Made by a program: the position numbers and the translations under genes. A model generated the notes under the pieces. It was not told the DNA's origin, ran no database searches, and was given only the letters and a program-made list of their open reading frames with translations. A DNA stretch of 6,394 nucleotides from the NCBI GenBank assembly GCA_024235915.1, contig JACKLO010000032.1, positions 1-6,394 of the forward strand. Reading direction: 5' to 3'. The stretch's first letter is position 1; each line of letters begins with the position of its first letter. The DNA comes from Burkholderiaceae bacterium (GTDB lineage Bacteria > Pseudomonadota > Gammaproteobacteria > Burkholderiales > Burkholderiaceae_C). This document shows, piece by piece, positions 1-5,916 of the stretch.

Positions 1-190
1 GGCCAACCTGGGTTGGGACGCCGCCGCAGCCCTGGCGCCGCTGGGTGACCAGGCCAAGGTGCTGGACGACATCGACAGCCTGGTGGCTGCCGTGATGCGC
101 AGCGCGCGGCCGGGCGACCACGTGCTGTGCATGAGCAACGGCGGCTTCGGCGGCGTGCACGCCAAACTGCTGGCGCAGCTCGGCCGCTGA
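1..190 (+). CDS. mpl: UDP-N-acetylmuramate:L-Ala-gamma-D-Glu-meso-DAP ligase, C-terminal end (partial)
   Basis: Only the last 62 codons are in the window; the gene runs in from the left and stops with TGA at 188-190. The reading frame starts at base 2. The visible tail carries GDHVLCMSNGGFGGVHAKLL, which matches the highly conserved C-terminus of Mpl (MSNGGFGG-[IV]-H). This motif separates Mpl from the related MurC ligase. By family knowledge, Mpl is a cytoplasmic, ATP-dependent Mur-type ligase. It attaches the recycled tripeptide L-Ala-gamma-D-Glu-meso-DAP to UDP-MurNAc, returning it to peptidoglycan synthesis. The ATP-binding and central domains lie outside the window, so activity cannot be judged. 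The next gene is convergent, so mpl is the last gene of its transcript. Confidence 0.88.
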   Translation, partial: ANLGWDAAAALAPLGDQAKVLDDIDSLVAAVMRSARPGDHVLCMSNGGFGGVHAKLLAQLGR

Positions 191-206
191 AGCTCAAACA
201 ACGTGG

Positions 207-234
207 GGGGAACCGGGCCGTTGCCCGATTCCCC
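207..234. terminator. Hairpin between convergent genes, probable bidirectional terminator
   Basis: Bases 207-218 pair with 223-234 around the tetraloop CGTT. The stem is 12 positions with one C-A mismatch (213/228). It begins 17 bases after the mpl stop and ends 20 bases before the stop of the minus-strand metalloprotease gene, exactly where a shared terminator is expected. No T-run follows on the plus strand. Reading the minus strand, the hairpin is followed by a modestly T-rich stretch (GTTGTTTG, complement of 196-203), so it is a better intrinsic terminator for the metalloprotease transcript. The pairing is seen directly; function is inferred. Confidence 0.6.
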
Positions 235-253
235 TCGCGTCAGGCGCCTGGTG

Positions 254-2974
254 TCAGACCGCGCGCTGCATCGTCGCCCGCAGCGCCTCGGTCAGCGTGC
301 CCAGGCTGTCCTGCAGGTGGGCGCGTGTCTCCACCGACAGCCCACCTCGCCCCGCCGCCTTGCGCAGCTGGGCCAGCAGGTCGTTGGCATTCAGACGCAC
401 CAGGCTCTGCGCATCGGCCGGCAGCCCCGGCGCACCGCGTGTGAGCATGGCCTGCAGGCGACGGAGGTGTTCGCGCTGCAGGTTGCGGCGCAGCGGGTCG
501 ATCTCGCTGCCGCTCTTCAGCTCGCTCCACACGGCCGACTGCAGCGTCGTGTAAACCTCCTGCAGCGAGAACGCGCCCTTGCGCTGGTCGGCCGACAGGT
601 AATAGGGCAGTTCCAGCACACGCTGCGCCGTGCCGGCGGACAGCAGGCGGTCCAGGGCCTGCTTCTGAACAGCGGCCACCGCCTGCGGGACCGACACCGG
701 CGCAGCGCGGCGCCACTCCACGTAGTCCACCCCCACGCTGGTCAGGAATTCGGGCTTGAACTGGAAGCTGTCCACGCTGAACAGGCCGGCCGTGAGGAAC
801 TGCAGTGCCTCACGCTGGCGCGCCGGCTCCACCGGGCGGTAGGCCGGACGGGCACCTGGGCCCGGCAGGTCGCGCTCGGTGTACATGCCGCCCACGTACT
901 TGGCCGCGATCTCCGGCGCGCGCCCCAACTGGCGGAAGCCGGACACCAGGCTGCGGCGCAGGCGTTGCGGATCGTCGCCGGCGCGCGGGCCGCGGGCCTG
1001 CAGGCGCTGCCAGAGCTCGCGTGACAGTGCCAGGCGTTTCTGCGTCCACGCCAGCGGGTCGTCACCGAGATCGAAGCGGTTGTCGCGCGGGTCCAGGCCT
1101 GTCAGGCCACCGAATCCGCCGGCGTCGGCGTCGTCGGCGAAGGCCAGCAGCGGCTCGGTATGGCGCGAAAGGATCTTTGCCAGGCCGGCGGCTTCGTCCT
1201 TGGCCTCGAACGGCGCGTAGGCGTACTCGATGGCCCAGTAGTCGTACGGGCCCAGCGTGACCACGTTGAAGTTGGCCTTGGGCTCGCCAGCCAACGGGAT
1301 GTTGTAGGCGTTGTAGTCCATCACCGAACCGCTGATCGCATTGCCGTCGGTGAAGGCCTTGTCCTTGAGTTGCTCGCGCGTGATCACGGTGGACGCGCGG
1401 AAGTTGTGCTTCAGCCCCAGCGTGTGACCCACCTCGTGCATGATGGTGTCCTTGATCTGCGCCTGCACGAAGGCCTCGGCCTCCGGGCTGTCGGGCTCCA
1501 GGTCGCCGCGCGCTTCCAGCAGATCGAACGCGAAGCTGCGCTCCACGGCGGCGTCCACCGCGTAGGTGCAATAGGCGGCGCTGTCGGCTTGCGCACCGCC
1601 CCACAGTTGCTGCAGCACCGGGCGCTGCGCAAAGCTGGAGAAGCCCACATCCTCGCTGATGAAGCGCCGCGCGCCGCGGCCGAAGACGTCGCTCATGGCG
1701 ATGTCGGCGTCCAGGATTTCGCCGGTGCGCGGGTCGACGACGCTGGGGCCGCGGGCGAAGCCCACGTCGGCGCCGGTGAACCAGCGGATCGACGCGTGCT
1801 CGGCGTCCAGGGTGTCGAACTCGGCGTCGTCGGGCTGCTGAAGCGCCACCACGGCGTTCTTGAAGCCAATGCGCTCGAACGCCTTGTTCCATTCCAGGAT
1901 GCCAGCGGTCACCGCCGCACGGTAGCGCTGCGGGATGTTGCGGTCGAGCCAGAAGGTGATGGGCTTGACCGGTTCCGACAGCGCGGCGGCCGGATCCTTC
2001 TTCTCCAGCCGCCAGCGGTTCACCAGGTGCACGCGGGGGTTGGCCGTGAGGTCGTTGCCCAGCTCGGTGTACGACTGCGCGAAGTTGCCCACGCGGGCGT
2101 CGGCGGAACGCGAGGCCATCGGCTTGTCGGGCAGGCCGGCCAGGTTGATGGCGACGCCGATGAAGAAGCTGCGCGGGTCGGGGGTGGCGCTCGGCGGCAT
2201 GGGCCGCGGCGCGGTGGGCGGCAGCGGCGTGGCTGGCGGCGCCGGGATGCGCGGTGTGGCGAAGTGCAGCTGCGTGGTCAGGGCCAGGCTGTGCTCGGTG
2301 GCGCGGGCGCGCTCGATGCTGGAGTTCTTGCCGTCCAGCCCGTAGGGCATGCGGAACGCAGCCTCCAGCGCGGTGCTGAGGCCGGGCAGGTCGCCGATGA
2401 ACAGGGTGGACGCATCCACCAAGACGGCCTTGCTCTCCTTGTGCGACGCGCTCAGCACCGGGGCTGCGGCCAGCAGGCTGTCGGAGAACGACTCGGCCAC
2501 GGTGCGGGCCATCGCCGGGTCGCCCTTGGCACGGAAGGCGGTGTTCAGCGCGCGGAGCTGCAGCACACGGCCGACGATGCGCAGTTCGACCTGAGCGTCG
2601 CTGACCATCTGGTTGGCATACAGACCACGCTCGCCCACGGCATTGGCGATGGCCAAGCTGAGGATCAAGGGTTTGCCCAGACGCTCGGGGGCGATCTCCA
2701 GCCAGGTCTTCTCGTCCTTGCGCCAGACCGGGATGTAGCCGGCGTCGCGCTGTGCGCCCTTGATGACCTCGTCAAAGGGTTTCGGCGCTGAAGGGTCCGG
2801 CCGTTCCGGCGGTTTGGCCGCGCTGCTGGCGGCCGACGCAGGGGCCGGCGCGGCGGCGGCGGTCTTGTCGCCGGCAGCCGCTGCAGGCTTGACCGGGCCG
2901 CCGACGGTGGCACAGGCCGACAGCAGCATCGCTGCGGCCGCCACTGGCGCCAGGCGCAGAAGGGATTGGGACAT
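254..2974 (-). CDS. Lipoprotein zinc-dependent metalloprotease (DUF5118/DUF5117/metzincin type)
   Basis: A 906-residue exported zinc peptidase. The chosen ATG (2974) gives a lipoprotein signal peptide: R7, a hydrophobic stretch at 8-18 and lipobox LSAC with Cys21. A longer GTG start at 3076 would put 34 polar residues ahead of it and overlap the divergent gene, so I reject it. Residues 22-65 are an Ala/Pro-rich linker. Residues about 66-300 resemble DUF5118 and DUF5117, with a proline-rich insert at 241-267. The catalytic core has HEVGHTLGLKH: zinc ligands H513, H517 and H523, and catalytic E514. A metzincin Met-turn SVMDY (M552) follows, then GPYDYWAIEYAY. All key residues are present. The family is common in Bacteroidetes and Proteobacteria, and its substrates are poorly known. 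Action in the periplasm or at the outer membrane is inferred from the lipid anchor. The gene stands alone between a convergent and a divergent neighbour, so it is probably monocistronic. Confidence 0.88.
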   Translation of the reverse strand: MSQSLLRLAPVAAAAMLLSACATVGGPVKPAAAAGDKTAAAAPAPASAASSAAKPPERPDPSAPKPFDEVIKGAQRDAGYIPVWRKDEKTWLEIAPERLGKPLILSLAIANAVGERGLYANQMVSDAQVELRIVGRVLQLRALNTAFRAKGDPAMARTVAESFSDSLLAAAPVLSASHKESKAVLVDASTLFIGDLPGLSTALEAAFRMPYGLDGKNSSIERARATEHSLALTTQLHFATPRIPAPPATPLPPTAPRPMPPSATPDPRSFFIGVAINLAGLPDKPMASRSADARVGNFAQSYTELGNDLTANPRVHLVNRWRLEKKDPAAALSEPVKPITFWLDRNIPQRYRAAVTAGILEWNKAFERIGFKNAVVALQQPDDAEFDTLDAEHASIRWFTGADVGFARGPSVVDPRTGEILDADIAMSDVFGRGARRFISEDVGFSSFAQRPVLQQLWGGAQADSAAYCTYAVDAAVERSFAFDLLEARGDLEPDSPEAEAFVQAQIKDTIMHEVGHTLGLKHNFRASTVITREQLKDKAFTDGNAISGSVMDYNAYNIPLAGEPKANFNVVTLGPYDYWAIEYAYAPFEAKDEAAGLAKILSRHTEPLLAFADDADAGGFGGLTGLDPRDNRFDLGDDPLAWTQKRLALSRELWQRLQARGPRAGDDPQRLRRSLVSGFRQLGRAPEIAAKYVGGMYTERDLPGPGARPAYRPVEPARQREALQFLTAGLFSVDSFQFKPEFLTSVGVDYVEWRRAAPVSVPQAVAAVQKQALDRLLSAGTAQRVLELPYYLSADQRKGAFSLQEVYTTLQSAVWSELKSGSEIDPLRRNLQREHLRRLQAMLTRGAPGLPADAQSLVRLNANDLLAQLRKAAGRGGLSVETRAHLQDSLGTLTEALRATMQRAV

Positions 2975-3054
2975 GGTGAGCTCGGAAAGGGAAAAGCGCG
3001 ATTCTGGAGCCGTTGCCGTCCGGCCCGCATCGGGGCCACCGATAGACTGCCGAC
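2975..3054. promoter_or_regulatory. Divergent intergenic region with the promoters of the metalloprotease and yqiA-like genes
   Basis: These 80 bases separate the start of the minus-strand lipoprotein gene from the start of the plus-strand hydrolase gene, so both promoters should lie here or extend into the neighbouring coding sequence. On the plus strand TAGACT (3043-3048) fits a -10 box. On the minus strand CAGAAT (complement of 3001-3006) matches four of six -10 bases, but neither has a good -35 partner. A 5-base GC inverted repeat (3022-3026 with 3033-3037) sits in the middle. No strong Shine-Dalgarno site precedes either start. Confidence 0.45.
3043..3048 (+). promoter_or_regulatory. Possible -10 element, leaderless-type spacing
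   Basis: TAGACT has the TANNNT pattern of a sigma-70 -10 box and lies at -12 to -7 relative to the ATG at 3055. Transcription would then begin at or next to the start codon, giving a leaderless mRNA. The absence of a Shine-Dalgarno sequence before this ATG agrees. No convincing -35 box is visible at normal spacing, so the call is tentative. Confidence 0.25.
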
Positions 3055-3657
3055 ATGACGAGGATTCCCGCGCCACCCACGCATCTGCTGTACCTGCATG
3101 GCTTCCGCTCGTCGCCGCAGTCGTTCAAGGCGCAGCGTCTGCAGGCCTGGCTGGCGATGCATCGGCCCGGCCTGACCTGGTGGTGCCCCCAGTTGCCACC
3201 TTCGCCGCGCGAGGCGATGGCGCTGATCGACGCCGGCATCGCCGCCTGGCCGCGGCATCAGATGGTGGTCTGTGGCAGCTCGCTGGGCGGCTTCTACGCC
3301 ACGGCGGTGGCCGACCGTGTGGGTTGCCCGGCCGTGGTGATCAACCCGGCCGTCGACCCGGCGCGCGACCTGGCCGCCTACATCGGCGAACAGACGGCCT
3401 GGCACGACCCGGAACAGCGCTTCTTCTTCCGCCCCGCGTTCGTGGATGAACTGCGGGCCTTGACCTTGCCGCGCATCCGCCATCCGGAACGCATCCTGGC
3501 CATCATCGCCAAAGGCGACGAACTGCTGGACTGGCGCGAGATGTCGGCCCGCTATGCGGGTGCAACGCAGCACCTGATTGACGGCAGCGACCATGCGCTG
3601 TCGGACTTCGACCACCACCTTCCCACCTTGCTGGAGTTTCTGAACCTATGCGACTGA
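3055..3657 (+). CDS. yqiA: YqiA/YcfP-family alpha/beta-fold hydrolase (esterase-like)
   Basis: A 200-residue protein, the usual size for the small YqiA family of alpha/beta hydrolases. After LLYLHGF (residues 11-17), whose HGF segment shapes the oxyanion hole, comes the nucleophile elbow GSSLGG (74-79) with Ser76. The acid is probably Asp155 in AKGDELLDW and the base His180 in GSDH, so a complete Ser-Asp-His triad is visible. E. coli YqiA hydrolyses short acyl and palmitoyl-CoA esters in vitro; the physiological substrate is not settled. No signal peptide is present, so it is cytoplasmic. The ATG at 3055 sits just before the conserved first strand; no better start exists. The last codons overlap the start of the following dehydrogenase gene. 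The symbol reflects family membership rather than proven orthology. Confidence 0.85.
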   Translation: MTRIPAPPTHLLYLHGFRSSPQSFKAQRLQAWLAMHRPGLTWWCPQLPPSPREAMALIDAGIAAWPRHQMVVCGSSLGGFYATAVADRVGCPAVVINPAVDPARDLAAYIGEQTAWHDPEQRFFFRPAFVDELRALTLPRIRHPERILAIIAKGDELLDWREMSARYAGATQHLIDGSDHALSDFDHHLPTLLEFLNLCD

Positions 3658-4358
3658 ACCAACGCATCTGCATCGTCACCGGCGCCGCGCAGGGCATCGG
3701 TGCCGCCACCGTGGCGCGCCTGGCCGCGGAGGGCGCGCACGTGATCGGCTGCGACCGCCGCGCCGACCCCATCGCCGGCGCCGCCGAGACCTTTGCCGTC
3801 GACGTCACCGACCGCGAGCAGGTCGACGCCATGGTGGTCGCCGTGCTGGCCCGGCACGGCCGCATCGACGTGCTCGTCAACAACGCCGGCATCACCAAGG
3901 ACGCGCGCCTGGTGAAGATGACGCTGGAGCAGTTCGACGCCGTGATCGACGTGAACCTGCGCGGCGTCTTCCACTGCGCGCAGGCGGTGGCGCCGGCCAT
4001 GATCGAGCAGGGCCGCGGCGTGATCCTCAACGCCAGCAGCGTGGTGGGGGTGTATGGCAACTATGGCCAGACCAATTACGCCGCCAGCAAGTTCGGTGTC
4101 ATCGGCTTCACCAAGACCTGGAGCCGTGAACTCGGGCCCAAGGGCGTGCGCGTCAACGCGGTGGCGCCCGGTTTCGTGGAGACGCCGATCCTGCAGACCG
4201 TGCCTGAGAAGGTGCTGCAGCACATGCGCGAACAGGTGCCGCTGCACCGACTGGGCAAGCCCGAGGAGATCGCCGCCGTTTATGCCTTCCTGGCGAGCGA
4301 CGACGCCAGCTATGTCAACGGCGCGGTCATCGAGGTCAGCGGCGGCATGACCGTTTGA
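3648..4358 (+). CDS. FabG-like short-chain dehydrogenase/reductase
   Basis: A 236-residue classical SDR, slightly shorter than typical FabG. It has the cofactor motif TGAAQGIG (11-18), NNAG (78-81), N103 in the DVNLRG segment, S131, and YAASK with Y144 and K148, so the Asn-Ser-Tyr-Lys tetrad is intact. NAVAPGFVETP (170-180) and the C-terminal EVSGGMTV are typical of 3-oxoacyl-ACP/CoA reductases. Position 36 after the second strand is Asp and the glycine motif lacks the Arg seen in E. coli FabG (TGASRGIG). By the usual SDR rules this suggests NAD(H) rather than NADP(H). The role could be fatty-acid or acetoacetyl-CoA reduction, or oxidation of another alcohol; no neighbouring fab or pha gene settles this. 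The ATG lies inside the last codons of the hydrolase gene (10-base overlap) with GGAG at 3633-3636, so translational coupling is likely. Confidence 0.85.
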   Translation: MRLNQRICIVTGAAQGIGAATVARLAAEGAHVIGCDRRADPIAGAAETFAVDVTDREQVDAMVVAVLARHGRIDVLVNNAGITKDARLVKMTLEQFDAVIDVNLRGVFHCAQAVAPAMIEQGRGVILNASSVVGVYGNYGQTNYAASKFGVIGFTKTWSRELGPKGVRVNAVAPGFVETPILQTVPEKVLQHMREQVPLHRLGKPEEIAAVYAFLASDDASYVNGAVIEVSGGMTV

Positions 4359-4381
4359 CCACGGTCAAGGCGAGCCCTTGA
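4348..4381 (+). other. Two overlapping inverted repeats after the dehydrogenase gene, weak terminator or attenuator candidate
   Basis: TGACCGT (4348-4354) pairs perfectly with ACGGTCA (4361-4367) around a 6-base loop that contains the stop codon of the dehydrogenase. A second perfect repeat, TCAAGG (4365-4370) with CCTTGA (4376-4381), shares three bases with the first stem, so only one can form fully at a time. No T-run follows directly; the nearest is TTTT at 4400-4403. Both stems are short, so this is a tentative call for a weak terminator or a chance structure. Confidence 0.25.
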
Positions 4382-4395
4382 ACACGTGGGTGTGG

Positions 4396-4424
4396 TTGCT
4401 TTTGGGATGTTCTTCCCTTACGGT
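4396..4424 (+). promoter_or_regulatory. Possible sigma-70 promoter for the HAF-repeat gene
   Basis: TTGCTT (4396-4401) and TACGGT (4419-4424) are separated by 17 bases. They match a -35/-10 pair at the most conserved positions (TTG and TANNNT). This stretch is less GC-rich than the surrounding coding DNA, and transcription would start about 20 bases before the ATG at 4453. A promoter here would make the secreted-protein gene a separate unit from the upstream hydrolase-dehydrogenase pair. Inferred from pattern only. Confidence 0.3.
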
Positions 4425-4436
4425 CGATTGAATCGA
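4424..4436. repeat. Perfect short palindrome, possible operator
   Basis: TCGATT and AATCGA are perfect inverted arms separated by a single G (4430). The palindrome overlaps the last base of the possible -10 element and ends directly before the purine-rich ribosome binding site. A dimeric regulator bound here would block initiation. The arms are only 6 bases, so chance is a real alternative. Confidence 0.3.
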
Positions 4437-4447
4437 TGAGGGAGGAG
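4437..4447 (+). promoter_or_regulatory. Strong Shine-Dalgarno site of the HAF-repeat gene
   Basis: TGAGGGAGGAG ends five bases before the ATG at 4453. It contains AGGAG with near-ideal spacing. It is the strongest ribosome binding site in the window and fixes the start at 4453 rather than the in-frame ATG at 4468. Confidence 0.8.
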
Positions 4448-4452
4448 CTAAC

Positions 4453-5901
4453 ATGTTGGCACACAGGATGAGCCGTGGCGGGCGCCTGTTTCGCGGGCTC
4501 GCAGTTGCGGGCCTATGCGGCGCCTTGCCGCCGGCCTGGGCGCAGACCTACGCGGTGGACTACGTGGCCACGGCCTCGTCCGCCACGACCATGGACCGCA
4601 CGGGCCGGGTCATCGTGGGCACCACGAACCTGGCGCCGCCTTGTGCCGGTTGTCCGCCGATCTTCGGCGTGCCGGCCATCTGGGTGCAAGGCCGTCGGCA
4701 GTTGCTGGAGATTCCTGCGGGTGCGGCCTACCTGAGCATCGCGGGCGTCAACGCCAACGGCTGGATCGCCGGCACGGCCATGCGGCTGGACTCCACGGGC
4801 GGCCCGGGTTATGTCTGGGTGCCACGCGCCGACGGCAGTGGCCACGACGCGATGCCCATCGGCCAGTTGCCGGGTTACGAAGACGCCATGCCCGCCGGCA
4901 TCGACGACAGCAACCGCATCATCGGCCTGGCGCGCACCTGGTTCGTCGCGCAGGATCCGTTCACCTGGACCGCGGACCAGGGCCTCCAGAGCCTGACCGC
5001 CTTGGGCTACCCGGTGGACGAGCCGGTGGCCGTCAGCCCGGGTGGCGTGGTGGCCACGCGCACGCTGACGTACCGCTTCGATGACCCAAGCAGCGCCACG
5101 GCAGTGGCCCCGCCGCCCGACGGCTTCTATGGCAACACCTCCACGCTGACCGGGGCGGTGAACGACGGCGGCATGCGCGCCAGCTTCCTGCTGTCCACCG
5201 GTGGCGGCAGCCAGGGGTACCGCTACCTGGCCCGCTACAGCGACGCGGCGGGCTGGCAGTTGCTGGGCGGCTCGGCCGCCTCGTCCGTGCCCTATGGCAT
5301 CGGCGGCATCAATGCTGCCGGCACGATCACCGCCAACCTCATCGGATCGGGTGTGATCGCGTTCGGGCCGGATGGGTTGAGCCAGAGCCTGTCGGGCATG
5401 CTTTCGGCCGCCTATGCGGGCAGCACGGTCGGCTCACCAGGCGACTTGGCCGACGATGGCAGCATCCTGGCCCGGGTGATGGTCGGCCGCAGCGAACGCT
5501 TGGCCAAGCTGGTGCCCGTGGCCCCTTGCGCTGGGCAGGACTGCATGCGCGTGAGCACCATCGCCATGAAGGGGCGCATGGTGTCCGAACCGGGCCAGCC
5601 GCCGGGCCAGTGCACGCCCGGCGCGCGCAACGAGGTCACGGCACGCATCACCGCGCTGGACGCCGCCGGTCAGCCGGTGCCTGGCGCCACCCTCAAGGGC
5701 CGCTTCCTCGACGACTACTACCTGGACCAGACGGTGACCTTGCGCACCAATCGCAAGGGCCAGGCGGTGGCCCGGCACAGCGGCGAGGCCTGCGTCGGCG
5801 CGATCGCCTTCCTCGTTGACAGCGTGGCCAAGACGGGCCTGAGCCTGGACCGCACGACCGGCCAGCTCACGGCCTACACGATCCCCCAGCCGCTGCGCTA
5901 G
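4453..5901 (+). CDS. Secreted HAF-like repeat protein with C-terminal Ig-like domain, function unknown
   Basis: A 482-residue exported protein with no assigned function. The Sec signal peptide covers residues 1-30: basic MSRGGRLFRG, then a hydrophobic stretch, with likely cleavage at AWA-Q after A30. About seven degenerate units follow, each with a [ND]-x-x-G-x-[IV]-x-[GA] turn: near residues 48, 99, 150, 194, 236, 286 and 333, about 42-52 apart. Most are followed by an aromatic position and a G-x-x-x-L-like step, as in HAF-family extracellular repeats. Seven units of this size would suit a seven-bladed beta-propeller. Residues about 365-476 look like an Ig-like/Big domain (EVTARITALDAAGQPVPGA) with C387 and C447 placed for a disulfide. 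C359/C364 and a CxxC at C64/C67 are other possible pairs. No enzyme motif, membrane anchor or sorting signal is seen. It has its own strong ribosome binding site and possibly its own promoter. Confidence 0.75.
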   Translation: MLAHRMSRGGRLFRGLAVAGLCGALPPAWAQTYAVDYVATASSATTMDRTGRVIVGTTNLAPPCAGCPPIFGVPAIWVQGRRQLLEIPAGAAYLSIAGVNANGWIAGTAMRLDSTGGPGYVWVPRADGSGHDAMPIGQLPGYEDAMPAGIDDSNRIIGLARTWFVAQDPFTWTADQGLQSLTALGYPVDEPVAVSPGGVVATRTLTYRFDDPSSATAVAPPPDGFYGNTSTLTGAVNDGGMRASFLLSTGGGSQGYRYLARYSDAAGWQLLGGSAASSVPYGIGGINAAGTITANLIGSGVIAFGPDGLSQSLSGMLSAAYAGSTVGSPGDLADDGSILARVMVGRSERLAKLVPVAPCAGQDCMRVSTIAMKGRMVSEPGQPPGQCTPGARNEVTARITALDAAGQPVPGATLKGRFLDDYYLDQTVTLRTNRKGQAVARHSGEACVGAIAFLVDSVAKTGLSLDRTTGQLTAYTIPQPLR

Positions 5902-5903
5902 GC

Positions 5904-5909
5904 GACAAT
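5904..5909 (+). promoter_or_regulatory. Possible -10 element just before the RNB gene
   Basis: GACAAT matches four of six bases of TATAAT and lies at -13 to -8 relative to the GTG at 5917. This would give a leaderless or nearly leaderless transcript. No -35 box is obvious, and the only other initiation signal is a weak CGGGG (5911-5915). It lies within the 15-base gap after the preceding stop, so the RNB gene may be transcribed independently of it. Confidence 0.25.
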
Positions 5910-5916
5910 CCGGGGC

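Noticed and set aside
203..1024. A 273-codon plus-strand open frame overlapping the 3' part of the metalloprotease gene
   Set aside because: Low-complexity Arg/Ala/Gln/Leu composition and no domain. It starts inside the terminator region and is explained as a GC-driven shadow frame.
1116..1143. Short GCC/GTC-rich tandem-like run in the metalloprotease gene
   Set aside because: It encodes an Asp/Ala stretch (ADDADA) in a surface-type loop; it is codon-level low complexity, not a repeat element.
1160..2791. A 543-codon plus-strand open frame fully antisense to the metalloprotease gene
   Set aside because: Its product is rich in Arg, Gly, His and Val with no recognisable domain, as expected of the antisense frame of a high-GC gene. 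The opposite strand has an intact zinc site, Met-turn and lipoprotein signal.
2975..3076. Extension of the metalloprotease start to GTG at 3076
   Set aside because: It would add 34 polar residues before a textbook lipoprotein signal peptide and overlap the first codons of the divergent hydrolase gene.
2665..3618. A 317-codon minus-strand open frame across the divergent promoter and the yqiA-like gene
   Set aside because: It opposes a hydrolase with a complete catalytic triad and overlaps the lipoprotein signal region in another frame. The product has no family features.
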